Below, piece after piece: positions 9,951 through 18,339 of a DNA stretch of 64,000 bases (positions are counted from its first letter, which is position 1; every line of letters begins with the position of its first letter). The stretch is from Pseudomonas sp. 31-12 (GTDB lineage Bacteria; Pseudomonadota; Gammaproteobacteria; Pseudomonadales; Pseudomonadaceae). Made by a program: the position numbers and the translations under genes. The notes beneath the pieces are model-generated. The model did no database searches. It was given only the letters and a program-made list of their open reading frames with translations, and was not told the origin of the DNA. The DNA is taken from positions 1,860,001 through 1,924,000 of the forward strand of contig NZ_CP029482.1 of assembly GCF_003151075.1 (NCBI RefSeq), read 5' to 3'.

Positions 9951-10340
9951 ATGACAACTTACAACTGGGATTTGATTGAACGCTTGCTGCACGAAGTGCA
10001 ACACGGTGAGTCCAGTTTCACGCCGCGCCCGTATGCCGAGCAGTACGCTGCGGAGAAAGCGTCGGAAGGCGAAGCGACTGAAAACCTCGATCACCTCAAG
10101 GCTGTGGCCGGCGAGTACGAAAAATTACTGCTGGAGCGCGGCTATATCGAGCCTAGGCCTGAAGAGCAGGGCGGCACCGGCTCCAATTATATTTTGACGC
10201 CGCGGGGCTCGAGTTTGTTGAGCCTGATCGACAGCAGCATTCCGGGTAATGATCATCCGCGGCAGGTATTGGATGAGCAGGAAGATGCACTGGATGAGCT
10301 GACGTTTGATGAGGTGGCGTCGAAGGCGCAGATCGCCTGA
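9951..10340 (+). CDS. Conserved Pseudomonas hypothetical, DUF2513-like winged-helix protein
   Basis: The 129-residue product has a pattern reminiscent of DUF2513-type winged-helix proteins: YNWDLIERLLHEVQ at the N-terminus, NLDHLKAVAGEYEKLLLERGYIEP, then TPRGSSLLSLI. A long acidic tail ends in DELTFDEVASKAQIA. There is no export signal. GGAGG lies ten bases before the ATG. A DNA- or RNA-binding role is possible from the fold resemblance but is inference only. A perfect palindrome follows the stop and separates it from a converging lipoprotein gene. Confidence 0.7.
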   Translation: MTTYNWDLIERLLHEVQHGESSFTPRPYAEQYAAEKASEGEATENLDHLKAVAGEYEKLLLERGYIEPRPEEQGGTGSNYILTPRGSSLLSLIDSSIPGNDHPRQVLDEQEDALDELTFDEVASKAQIA

Positions 10341-10353
10341 AGACCACCCATAA

Positions 10354-10389
10354 CCAATGTGGGAGCGAGCAAGCCCGCTCCCACATTGG
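10354..10389. repeat. REP palindrome between convergent genes
   Basis: CCAATGTGGGAGCG and its exact complement form a 14-bp stem around AGCAAGCC. It lies between the stops of two convergent genes and could act as a bidirectional transcription stop. Confidence 0.8.
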
Positions 10390-10403
10390 ATTTGTGTTGT
10401 GTT

Positions 10404-11273
10404 TTAGCCTTGTTGCGCTGCTTTCAGGCATTTCAGATCGTTGAAGTCCTTGCGAACCCCTTCAATTTTCTTCAATAAGCGCTGGCGCTGTACCGGCGTA
10501 CTCTCAGCCATCAAATCCACAAACAAGCTTCGTGCCTGCGCTTCGGTATTGGCGTAGGCCTGACGGTAAGCCGGCGTCCACAAACTCTCGCGATTCACCA
10601 GAAGTGTCTCGATACGCTGTGGGAATTCCGGACTCTGGCGTTGCGCAACGGCCGCACTGAACTGCTTCTGCCAATGGACACGGTTGGCGATCCATTGCGT
10701 GTTCTGGTCACCCAAGGCGTTTGACCATGTCACCACCCGTTGTCGCTGGGTCGGGCTGAGCGGTCCAAGCCAGTCGTTCAGGCGCTTTTCCATGCGCGCG
10801 CCGCGCTGCTTGATCTGCTGATCGAGAGACGGTTTAACGTAATCCTCCTGGCGTTTGCGCTGATCCTTGTCGAAGGCGTCGTTCATTTCCGCGACTTGCT
10901 TGTCATCCAGCCCCTGCAACAGCTCGATGGCCGAGGGCGTGATTTCTCGGGCGGTCTGGGCGATGGCGGCTTTGGCTTCCTGAGTGCGGGTCTGCAGTGC
11001 GGCGTCGGAGACCTGATTGGTCTCGACCATGCTCTGCAAGCGGTCCAGCCAGTCGAGATAGCCCGGCAATTGCGTGGTGCAGTGCCAGCTCAAGTGTTCC
11101 CCGAGGCGCTCGTTGAACCAGCCTTTCTGTTCGCCATTCATGTCCAGGTAGTCGCTGAGCGTCCACGGAATGATCACGTCGAGGTTGCGGTAGGCCAGGC
11201 CCACGCGGCTACAGGCGCCAAGAGCGAGGCTGAGGGTGATGATGACGGCGAGATACTTCAACCAGCGCGACAT
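10404..11273 (-). CDS. DUF6279-type outer-membrane lipoprotein
   Basis: The 289-residue product starts with a lipoprotein signal peptide: a hydrophobic stretch at residues 7-18 ending in the lipobox LGAC, with the lipidated Cys at residue 20. The mature protein is alpha-helical and rich in Gln, Arg and Leu, with the DUF6279 feature YRNLDVIIPWTLSDYLDMN directly after the signal. No enzymatic motif is seen. AAGGA lies seven bases before the start. It is downstream, on the same strand, of the TorF-like porin gene, but 78 bp apart. Function unknown. Confidence 0.8.
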   Translation of the reverse strand: MSRWLKYLAVIITLSLALGACSRVGLAYRNLDVIIPWTLSDYLDMNGEQKGWFNERLGEHLSWHCTTQLPGYLDWLDRLQSMVETNQVSDAALQTRTQEAKAAIAQTAREITPSAIELLQGLDDKQVAEMNDAFDKDQRKRQEDYVKPSLDQQIKQRGARMEKRLNDWLGPLSPTQRQRVVTWSNALGDQNTQWIANRVHWQKQFSAAVAQRQSPEFPQRIETLLVNRESLWTPAYRQAYANTEAQARSLFVDLMAESTPVQRQRLLKKIEGVRKDFNDLKCLKAAQQG

Positions 11274-11351
11274 GGGCGAATCCTTGCGAAAGCCTGGCTT
11301 CGTGAGGGGGATTCTTATGTGAACGCAGAATGTGCCCGGCAGTTCAGCCGA

Positions 11352-12068
11352 TCAATAAAAGGCGCGCTCCGCCCTGATAGTGACCAGCCCGTCGCACTGG
11401 CTGTTGTGCCCGGAATAGGCGGAGCAGTCGCTGCCGCTGAGGCTTGAGTCGCTGTAGATCAGGTCCAGATCGACGCCCATGAAGGGGCGGGAGAGTTGCA
11501 CGGACCAATCGGTGAAGCTGCCGATATACCCGCCGTCGACAGACGCCGGCGTGTTGAGCTGATGGGTGGTGTATTTCATGCTGATCCCGATGCCGAACGG
11601 CTGATTGCCACCCAGGTCCGCGAACACGGTGCTGTTCTGTTTGTCCGGGTCATTGCTGAAGGCTGCGCCGAAACGGCTGCCGAGAAAGGTCAGGCCACCG
11701 AACAGCTCCTGGCTGTCGAGAGTGTCCACTTTCGGATAGCTGTAGCGGATCAAGCCGACTTCGTACCCGAGGGTATTATCGAAAGGCTGTTTAAAGCCCA
11801 GGTAGGAATCGACTTCAAGGTTGGCCCCAGGGGATAAACCCATGCTCGGCGCCCATTGCCCCACATAAAAACCGCTGTCGTGGCTCAGGTCGAGGCCGCC
11901 GTGGAACGAGCCGGTGCTGGAAGGCTTGACCAGCCCCTGGGCCATGCTGCGGCTGGGGGTGGTGCCGAGTTTGAGGTCGAAGTCGCCCAATTCACGCTGG
12001 AAGATTTGCGCGTTGGCGACCGAACACGACAGCAGGGTGCCGAGCAATAAATGGGAGGGTTTGAGCAT
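11352..12068 (-). CDS. TorF-family putative outer-membrane porin
   Basis: A 238-residue protein with an N-terminal signal peptide (cleavage after VANA, about residue 20) and alternating aromatic beta-strands typical of the TorF/Gcw_chp family, e.g. LDLSHDSGFYVGQWAPS and LGYEVGLIRYSYP. It ends in a terminal aromatic (ERAFY), the usual signature recognised by the Bam complex. GGAG six bases upstream supports the start. It probably forms a small beta-barrel in the outer membrane; the substrate is unknown. Confidence 0.82.
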   Translation of the reverse strand: MLKPSHLLLGTLLSCSVANAQIFQRELGDFDLKLGTTPSRSMAQGLVKPSSTGSFHGGLDLSHDSGFYVGQWAPSMGLSPGANLEVDSYLGFKQPFDNTLGYEVGLIRYSYPKVDTLDSQELFGGLTFLGSRFGAAFSNDPDKQNSTVFADLGGNQPFGIGISMKYTTHQLNTPASVDGGYIGSFTDWSVQLSRPFMGVDLDLIYSDSSLSGSDCSAYSGHNSQCDGLVTIRAERAFY

Positions 12069-12288
12069 GCGTCACTCCATGACCGCGAGGAGCAGGAACA
12101 AAAACCTACTGAAACGCTTGATCTAGACGTGTGCAAGCATACCGGCGAATGCTCGGCATTGAAGGCCGTTCGTCGATTTTTGAAATATTGATGTGTTTGG
12201 CGGGGTGTGGCGAGGGGGTTCCAGCCCAAGCGCTTCGAAGCTCAAAGCGCTTACGGACCAGGTGACGCAGCGGATCTTTGGGGGAGTG

Positions 12289-12477
12289 TTACTTCTTGCC
12301 CAAAGTGATCTGCTTGGACGGGCCGAACGTCTGGCCGCTGACGCCTTTGGCAATTTGCTGGATCTCGCCGCCGGACTTGAGGAACGCAGCAATCTGGTTG
12401 TTGATCGATTCGCTGGTTTCAACGGCTGGAGCTGGCTTTGCTTTGCTGTTGGATGCTTTTACACGCATGGCGGCCAT
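12289..12477 (-). CDS. Small conserved Pseudomonas protein, putative regulator
   Basis: A short gene of 62 codons (ATG 12477) or 59 codons (ATG 12468); a longer upstream frame to 12582 lacks the features of the rest and is probably not translated. The product is basic at the N-terminus (MRVKASNSKAKPAP) followed by SINNQIAAFLKSGGEIQQIAKG and ends with FGPSKQITLGKK. I recognise it as a small conserved pseudomonad protein sometimes labelled a transcriptional regulator, but no DNA-binding motif is evident. The 350-bp stretch from 12478 to 12828 is AT-rich on its left and holds no other gene I can support; TAGAAT at 12795-12800 could be a -10 box for the next gene. Confidence 0.6.
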   Translation of the reverse strand: MAAMRVKASNSKAKPAPAVETSESINNQIAAFLKSGGEIQQIAKGVSGQTFGPSKQITLGKK

Positions 12478-12828
12478 TAACCTGTAGAAAATTAACTTGG
12501 CCAGGCATCGTACAGGAAATACTTGACAATTGCTTGGCAAATATCCCCTCAAAATACACATCGTAGCGACGAAATTAATCACAAGTTATTGTCCAAAATA
12601 CGTACCTAAGCTGCTGTTTTAACTAAAAACGACGGTAGATAAATACGATTTTTTGAAGGTTCGGCAGGGGTGATGTTCGCCCGTTCGGCCTGACGAGCGG
12701 CCAAACGCCTAAGGCAAACCCAGGAAAATGAAGGCCTTCAGAAGAATTTCTGGTGTCACCCGGCTGGCCACGGGAACGTCGCCCGCAAAACCGGGTAGAA
12801 TGCCGCCCACGCAATGAGGGTATTGGAA

Positions 12829-13665
12829 ATGGCTTTAGTCGGGCGCTACAACAGTTTGCAAGTGGTTAAACACACTAACTTCGGTTTATATCTTGACGGT
12901 GGCGCGGATGGCGAAATCCTCCTGCCTAATCGTTATATTCCCAAAGATATTCCCAGCGAAGATGAAGATTGGCTCAACGTTTTTGTTTATCTGGACAGCG
13001 ATGACAAACTCATCGCAACTACCGAAAAGCCGAAAGTTCAGGTCGGTGAGTTCGCCAGTTTGAAAGTCGTTGAAGTCAACAGCATCGGTGTTTTCCTGGA
13101 TTGGGGCCTGCCGAAGGACCTGCTGCTGCCGTACTCCGAAGAAAAGCGCCAGATGACCGCCGGCGAATATGTCGTGGTGCACGTCTACCTCGACAAGCAC
13201 ACCCGCCGCATCACCGCGACGGCGCGCCTGGATCGTTACCTCGACAAGACCCCGGCCAGTTACACCCCGGGCCAGGAAGTTGATTTGCTGGTGGCCGAAG
13301 CGACCGATATGGGTTTCAAGGCAATCATCAACAACAAGCACTGGGGCCTGATCCACAAGAACGAAATCTTCAAGTTCATGCGCGCCGGCAAGGAAGAGAA
13401 AGGCTTTATCAAAGAAGTCCGTACCGACGGCAAGATCAGCCTGAGCCTGCAACCAGTGGGCGAAGAGGCCGCCACCAGCCTCAACTCGAAGATCCTCGCC
13501 AAGTTGCGTGAAAACAACGGCACCCTGCCGGTCAGCGACAAGAGCGATCCGGCGGTGATTACCAGCCTGTTTGGTGTCAGCAAAGGCAACTTCAAGAAGG
13601 CCATCGGTGCGCTGTACAAGAACGGCCAGATCGTCATTCATGCGGATCGCATTGAACTAAGCTGA
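12829..13665 (+). CDS. CvfB-family S1-like RNA-binding protein
   Basis: The best start is ATG 12829, with GAGGGT seven bases upstream; an ATG 15 bases earlier lacks a site. The 278-residue product has tandem S1-like OB-folds (VGRYNSLQVVKHTNFGLYLDGG, then VGEFASLKVVEVNSIGVFLDWG, then a third around VDLLVAEATDMGFKAIINN) and ends in a winged helix (LFGVSKGNFKKAIGALYKNGQIVI). This is the CvfB/YitL architecture, cytosolic RNA-binding proteins named after a Staphylococcus aureus virulence regulator. The gene appears to be single. Confidence 0.85.
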   Translation: MALVGRYNSLQVVKHTNFGLYLDGGADGEILLPNRYIPKDIPSEDEDWLNVFVYLDSDDKLIATTEKPKVQVGEFASLKVVEVNSIGVFLDWGLPKDLLLPYSEEKRQMTAGEYVVVHVYLDKHTRRITATARLDRYLDKTPASYTPGQEVDLLVAEATDMGFKAIINNKHWGLIHKNEIFKFMRAGKEEKGFIKEVRTDGKISLSLQPVGEEAATSLNSKILAKLRENNGTLPVSDKSDPAVITSLFGVSKGNFKKAIGALYKNGQIVIHADRIELS

Positions 13666-13711
13666 CCGCGCGCCGGCCCCATGTAGGTCAATTACACGGG
13701 GTTGGACTGCG

Positions 13712-14104
13712 ATGAAAAAAGCACTCTTGGCTTACGTCAGCACCTTGTTGGCGTTTCTCGTGCTCGACGGCCTCTGGCTCGGCGTGCTCATGGCGCCGAC
13801 CTATCGCGCGCTGCTCGGTCCGCTGATGCTCGACCAACCGCTGCTGGCCCCGGCAGCGGTGTTCTATCTCCTTTATGTATTCGGTTGTTTGGTGTTCGTA
13901 GTGTTGCCGGCAAAGACCTGGCGACGAGCCTCGGCGCTGGGCGCGTTGTTGGGGCTGGTGGCTTACGGCACCTATGACTTGAGTAATTGGGCGACGTTGA
14001 ACGGATGGTCGGCGCAGTTGGCGTTGATGGACATGGCCTGGGGCACGTTGGCTACCTGCATTGCCTGCACTGTTGGGTATTGGACTACGCGAAAGGTGCT
14101 GTGA
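13712..14104 (+). CDS. DUF2177 inner-membrane protein
   Basis: 130 residues with four predicted membrane segments (about 5-25, 45-66, 73-92 and 105-125). It has the DUF2177 hallmarks LDGLWLGVLMAPTYRALLG near the N-terminus and GLVAYGTYDLSNWATLNGWS in the third segment. The function of the family is unknown. It follows the CvfB-like gene by 46 bp on the same strand and may be co-transcribed. No strong ribosome-binding site is visible. Confidence 0.8.
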   Translation: MKKALLAYVSTLLAFLVLDGLWLGVLMAPTYRALLGPLMLDQPLLAPAAVFYLLYVFGCLVFVVLPAKTWRRASALGALLGLVAYGTYDLSNWATLNGWSAQLALMDMAWGTLATCIACTVGYWTTRKVL

Positions 14105-14124
14105 TTCCCGTTGCCTTCAATGAC

Positions 14125-14221
14125 GCCTTCGCGGGCAAGCCCGCTCCCACAGTGGATTTGTGTTGAGCCGAAGATGTTCATGGCGACGAATATCCTTGTG
14201 GGAGCGGGCTTGCCCGCGATT
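14125..14221. repeat. Inverted pair of REP elements
   Basis: TTCGCGGGCAAGCCCGCTCCCACA (in part) on one side and GTGGGAGCGGGCTTGCCCGCGA on the other, a REP doublet in opposite orientation. It occupies the left part of the 376-bp gap 14105-14480. Confidence 0.8.
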
Positions 14222-14246
14222 GCCCGCACAGCAGCACTCATCCAAG

Positions 14247-14411
14247 TTGTATACAGATAAATTTGCACTGAATGCAGGCATTCATGCCCTGTTGATGGGC
14301 GTTATCTACGCCGAGATCTGTCTGAGACCTCGCTCTGCCTCGTGTGAAAGCCGCGACTTGTCACACATTCAATGCCTATGGCACGCATTCTGCGTAGCAA
14401 CTCGTATACAA
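14247..14411. promoter_or_regulatory. Two GTATACA boxes upstream of the NCS1 transporter gene
   Basis: TTGTATACA at 14247-14255 and CGTATACAA at 14403-14411 share the palindromic core GTATAC, the second in inverted arrangement with respect to the flanking TT/AA. Such boxes resemble operators of GntR-type repressors, and pseudomonad NCS1 nucleobase or hydantoin transporters are often controlled by these. Regulator identity is inference. Confidence 0.45.
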
Positions 14412-14480
14412 ACCACGCCAGCTCCCGTGCGCAGTGTGGTCGCCGCATCAATTCCGGGGGCTGCTTCAAGGAGTCCCGCG

Positions 14481-15926
14481 ATGACCGAGCAATTGCCCAA
14501 CGGCTACAGCCCCCGCCTGTATAACCAGGACTTGGGGCCGGTGCCGCAGAAATGGAACTGGTACAACATCTTCGCTTTCTGGATGAGCGATGTGCACAGC
14601 GTCGGGGGTTATGTGTTCGCCGCCAGCCTGTTCGCCCTGGGCCTGGCCAGTTGGCAGGTGTTGATCGCGTTGCTTGGCGGAATCTGCATCGTGCAACTGA
14701 TCGCCAATCTGGTGGCCAGGCCGAGCCAGCAAGCGGCGGTGCCGTACCCGGTGATCTGTCGCCTGGCCTTCGGCGTGTTCGGAGCGAATATTCCTGCGGT
14801 CATCCGCGGCCTGATCGCCGTGGCCTGGTACGGGATTCAGACGTACCTTGCGTCCAGCGCCTTGATCATCGTCGTGTTGCGATTCTTTCCTGCAATGGCG
14901 GCCTACGCCGAACCGCATTTTGCCGGTTTGTCCTACCTTGGCTGGTTCGGTTTCCTCAGCCTGTGGTGCTTACAGGCGATGGTGTTCTGGGCCGGCATGG
15001 AGTCGATCCGACGTTTCATCGATTGGGCAGGTCCGGTGGTTTATGGGGTGATGTTCATGCTCGCCGGTTGGATCGTCTGGCAGGCCGGCTGGAGCAACAT
15101 CAGTTTCACCCTTGCGGAAAAATCCCTGTCCGGCTGGGAAGCGTTCGGACAAGTGATTGTCGCCACGGCGCTGGTGGTGTCGTACTTTTCCGGCCCTACC
15201 CTGAATTTCGGTGACTTCAGTCGCTATTGCCGCAGCATGAAGGACGTGCGGCGTGGAAACTTCTGGGGCTTGCCGGTCAATTTTCTCGCCTTTTCCCTGG
15301 TCACCGTGGTCATTGTTTCCGGCACCTTGCCGGTGTTCGGTGAAATGCTGCACGACCCGATCGCCACCGTGGCGCGCATCGACAACAGTGTTGCCGTGCT
15401 GCTCGGTGCCTTCGCCTTTGTCACCGCGACCATCGGCATCAACATCGTCGCCAACTTCGTGTCCCCGGCATTCGATTTCGCCAACGTAGCCCCGAGCAAA
15501 ATCAGCTGGCGTGCGGGCGGGATGATTGCGGCGGTGGCCTCGATTTTCATCACCCCGTGGAACCTGTTCAACAACCCGGAAGTGATTCACTACACCCTCG
15601 ACGTGTTGGCGGCCTTCATCGGCCCGCTGTTCGGGATTCTGTTGGTGGATTACTACCTGATCAAAAAGCAGCAGATCAATGTCGATGCGCTGTTTGATGA
15701 CGGCCCCAACGGTCAGTATTACTACAGCGGCGGGGTCAATTGGACCGCGGTGAAAGCGCTGATTCCTGCAACCCTCTTGGGCGTGGCGATCACCTTCACC
15801 CCGGTGCTGCAACCGATGGCCAATTTTGCCTGGTTCACGGGTTGCTTCCTCGGTGGCGCGATTTACTTCGTTTTGGCTTGGCGCGAGCAAACCCATCAAA
15901 CGGCAGCGGTTGCCACCGCGGGATAA
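14481..15926 (+). CDS. NCS1-family nucleobase/hydantoin:cation symporter
   Basis: ATG 14481 has AAGGAG seven bases upstream; the longer upstream frame is not needed. The 481-residue inner-membrane protein has twelve hydrophobic segments. It starts with YSPRLYNQDLGPVPQKWNWYNIFAFWMSDVHSVGGY, the conserved NCS1 entry with the cytosine/uracil/allantoin/hydantoin family signature. FSGPTLNFGDFSRYCRS and GIMIVDYY-like GILLVDYYLIKKQQINVDALF are also typical. It should import a nucleobase-like heterocycle with a cation; allantoin, hydantoin or uracil are equally possible. No catabolic enzyme gene is adjacent, so the substrate cannot be fixed from context. Confidence 0.88.
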   Translation: MTEQLPNGYSPRLYNQDLGPVPQKWNWYNIFAFWMSDVHSVGGYVFAASLFALGLASWQVLIALLGGICIVQLIANLVARPSQQAAVPYPVICRLAFGVFGANIPAVIRGLIAVAWYGIQTYLASSALIIVVLRFFPAMAAYAEPHFAGLSYLGWFGFLSLWCLQAMVFWAGMESIRRFIDWAGPVVYGVMFMLAGWIVWQAGWSNISFTLAEKSLSGWEAFGQVIVATALVVSYFSGPTLNFGDFSRYCRSMKDVRRGNFWGLPVNFLAFSLVTVVIVSGTLPVFGEMLHDPIATVARIDNSVAVLLGAFAFVTATIGINIVANFVSPAFDFANVAPSKISWRAGGMIAAVASIFITPWNLFNNPEVIHYTLDVLAAFIGPLFGILLVDYYLIKKQQINVDALFDDGPNGQYYYSGGVNWTAVKALIPATLLGVAITFTPVLQPMANFAWFTGCFLGGAIYFVLAWREQTHQTAAVATAG

Positions 15927-15936
15927 CGCAACCCCC

Positions 15937-16024
15937 TGGGAGCGGGCTTGCTCGCGAAGGGGTTGGGTCAGTCAGCATTGATGTTGTCTGGCACACCGCC
16001 TTCGCGAGCAAGCCCGCTCCCACA
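15937..16024. repeat. Inverted REP pair
   Basis: GGGAGCGGGCTTGCTCGCGAAGG and its complement CCTTCGCGAGCAAGCCCGC... face each other across about 40 bp just after the transporter gene. Confidence 0.85.
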
Positions 16025-16103
16025 GGAATTGCCTTTAACCGGCCTATCTCTTACAGGCGGCATTTTCTGGCCATCTGGTTAATAATCGACAGCATAATTT
16101 TTC

Positions 16104-16136
16104 GCCCCAGCCTTGAGCTGGGGCTTTACTTTTTAC
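16104..16136 (+). terminator. Rho-independent terminator
   Basis: GCCCCAGC (16104-16111) and GCTGGGGC (16117-16124) form an 8-bp stem followed by TTTACTTTTT. It closes transcription from the left, before the DMT transporter gene. Confidence 0.75.
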
Positions 16137-16177
16137 TGTCGAGTCCCTGCCATGGATTGTGTTTTCGAGGTCTTCCG

Positions 16178-17110
16178 GTGAACGCCACCCGGCGTAGCGC
16201 CGATGGGTTTGCCCTGCAAGTGATGATCGGGTTGTGCCTGATCTGGGGCGTGCAGCAGGTGATGATCAAATGGGCGGCGCCCGACATCGCACCGGTCATG
16301 CAGGCGGCGGGGCGGTCGGGTATTTCCGCGTTGCTTGTAGGACTGTTGATCTGCTGGAAGGGTGGCTGGGACCAGGTCAGCAGCACCTGGCGCGGTGGCT
16401 TGTTGGCCGGTGCGTTGTTTGGTCTGGAGTTCTTTTTCATTTCCGAAGGTTTGCAACTGACCACGGCAGCGCATATGTCGGTGTTCCTTTACACCGCGCC
16501 GATTTTTACCGCGTTGGGCGTGCACTGGCTGCTGCCGAGCGAACGTCTGAGGCCGGTGCAATGGCTGGGGATTTTCCTTGCCTTCGTCGGGATCGCCATC
16601 GCGTTTGCTGGCGGCGTGTCCTGGGACAACCTCGATCACCGCATGCTGATGGGGGATGCGTTGGGCGTGCTGGCCGGCGCATCCTGGGGCGCGACCACGG
16701 TGGTGGTGCGCGCTTCGCGACTGTCAGAAGCCCCGGTCACGTTGACACTGTTCTATCAACTGATCGTCGGCTTCGTCGGTTTGCTGCTGATCGCGATCCT
16801 CAGCGGCCAAGTAACCCATGTCAGCCTGACCACCGTCGCGGTGGCCAGCGTGCTGTTCCAGGGATTGGTGGTGTCGTTCTTCAGCTACCTGACATGGTTC
16901 TGGTTGTTGCGCCGTTATCTGGCGGCGAACCTGGCGGTGTTTTCGTTCATGACGCCGCTGTTCGGCGTCACGTTCGGCGTGGTGTTGCTGGGTGAAGAGC
17001 TGAGCCTGAACTTCGTCATCGGCGCGGTGCTGGTGCTGCTGGGCATCACGTTTGTCAGCGCTGAGCAGTGGGTGCGCCGTCGTTTGCGCAAAGCCCTTGG
17101 GCAGCAGTGA
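16178..17110 (+). CDS. EamA/DMT-family transporter
   Basis: The best start is GTG 16178, preceded by CGAGG at seven bases; the in-frame region upstream contains REP sequence and a terminator and is not coding. The 310-residue product has ten membrane segments in two EamA repeats (LCLIWGVQQVMIKWAAPD in the first; GDALGVLAGASWGATTVVVRAS in the second). DMT proteins export amino acids or other metabolites; the substrate is unknown. It converges on, and overlaps by 56 bases, the end of the MFS gene on the other strand. Confidence 0.85.
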   Translation: MNATRRSADGFALQVMIGLCLIWGVQQVMIKWAAPDIAPVMQAAGRSGISALLVGLLICWKGGWDQVSSTWRGGLLAGALFGLEFFFISEGLQLTTAAHMSVFLYTAPIFTALGVHWLLPSERLRPVQWLGIFLAFVGIAIAFAGGVSWDNLDHRMLMGDALGVLAGASWGATTVVVRASRLSEAPVTLTLFYQLIVGFVGLLLIAILSGQVTHVSLTTVAVASVLFQGLVVSFFSYLTWFWLLRRYLAANLAVFSFMTPLFGVTFGVVLLGEELSLNFVIGAVLVLLGITFVSAEQWVRRRLRKALGQQ

Positions 17111-18236
17111 CGGGACGCAGTAACAACCCACCGGCGACAAGCAAGCCGCTGCCGGCAACCACCAGCGCTGGCTGCAAACCACCACTGAAATGGCTGCTCA
17201 GCGCTGCCAGCAACGGTCCGGCGAGCTGACCCACGGCAAAGCAGGCCGTTAGCATCCCGGCGTTGCGTTGAGTAGCGTGGGGCGCCAGTTCCCGGGAGCG
17301 TTGCATCACCAATTGCATGCAGGCCAGGAACGGCGTGCCGCAAAGAATCACCCCAAGCGCCAGGCCCGACCCGCTGCCCAACAAGCAGGCAAAGACGCCG
17401 GCGGCTTGCAGCCACAGCGTCACCATCAGCCAGTGACGAGTGCCATTCGGGGTTTGCCGACGCAGGCTGACCAGCACCACCCCGATAGCCGACGCCAGAC
17501 CGAAGCACGGCCAGAACAGGTCTGCCTGCCATTGGCCATGGAACTGTGCGCTGGCCATTTGCGAAAGGAACGTGGCGGGGATGATGTAGCCCAAGCCGTA
17601 CAACCCGTAGATCACACCTAGACGACCAATGCCTCGCTGGTTCGAAGTGGCTGTGCTCGGTGCGGCAACCGCAGTCGCGGTCGATTGCGGCAAAAACGGC
17701 AGAATCCCCAGCAGCATTGCCAATGCGACACCGGCATACACCAGCCACAGGGTTGCAGACGTCTGCCCCAGCAGGTGCGAGCCCAACGCCAACATTCCTG
17801 TGAGAAAAATCCCCAAACCAGGTCCGGCAAATACCTGGGCGCCCAGTCGTGGGCGGCCGGCTGCCGCTGCCAGTGGCTGGCTCAACGCCGTGATCATCAC
17901 CAGCACCCAGGCGCTGGCCACGCCGGTACCGAATCGCAGCACCAGGTGCGACCAGAACCCGTTGGCCCAGAACGACGCCAGCGTCAGCAGCACACACAGC
18001 CACAACCCACCGAGCAGTCGCCGACGAACTTGTTCGGGACTGCGAGAGAACATGGCGTCCACGGCGCCGACGAAGTAGCCGAGGTAGTTGGCGGCGGCAA
18101 TCAGACCGGCGGCAGTCAGGTCGATCTGACCTTCGCTGAGCAAGTGCGGCATTTGCGGCGTGAGGGCGAAACGCCCGATGCCCATGGCCATCATCAGGGC
18201 AATAAAACTGGCGAGTAAGCGAATCAAGGGAGACAT
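17055..18236 (-). CDS. YbfB/YjiJ-family MFS transporter
   Basis: A 393-residue protein with twelve hydrophobic segments. The opening IRLLASFIALMMAMGIGRFALTP with MGIGRF is diagnostic for the YbfB/YjiJ branch of the major facilitator superfamily, as is YGLYGLGYIIPATFLSQMA after the central loop. The substrate is unknown. A LysR-type gene lies divergently 103 bp away, a classical arrangement for a regulator and its target, so that regulator is the likely controller. The 3' end overlaps the converging DMT gene. Confidence 0.88.
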   Translation of the reverse strand: MSPLIRLLASFIALMMAMGIGRFALTPQMPHLLSEGQIDLTAAGLIAAANYLGYFVGAVDAMFSRSPEQVRRRLLGGLWLCVLLTLASFWANGFWSHLVLRFGTGVASAWVLVMITALSQPLAAAAGRPRLGAQVFAGPGLGIFLTGMLALGSHLLGQTSATLWLVYAGVALAMLLGILPFLPQSTATAVAAPSTATSNQRGIGRLGVIYGLYGLGYIIPATFLSQMASAQFHGQWQADLFWPCFGLASAIGVVLVSLRRQTPNGTRHWLMVTLWLQAAGVFACLLGSGSGLALGVILCGTPFLACMQLVMQRSRELAPHATQRNAGMLTACFAVGQLAGPLLAALSSHFSGGLQPALVVAGSGLLVAGGLLLRPVTAAQGLCANDGAPTAQR

Positions 18237-18339
18237 GGTCTGGATTCCGGCAAAGGATCAATGACCGTCAGGCTAGGACTGATTGACTTTCTTTAAAAAT
18301 GAATAATAGTGAGTAACTTGTTCTGATTTGGAGAAGATC

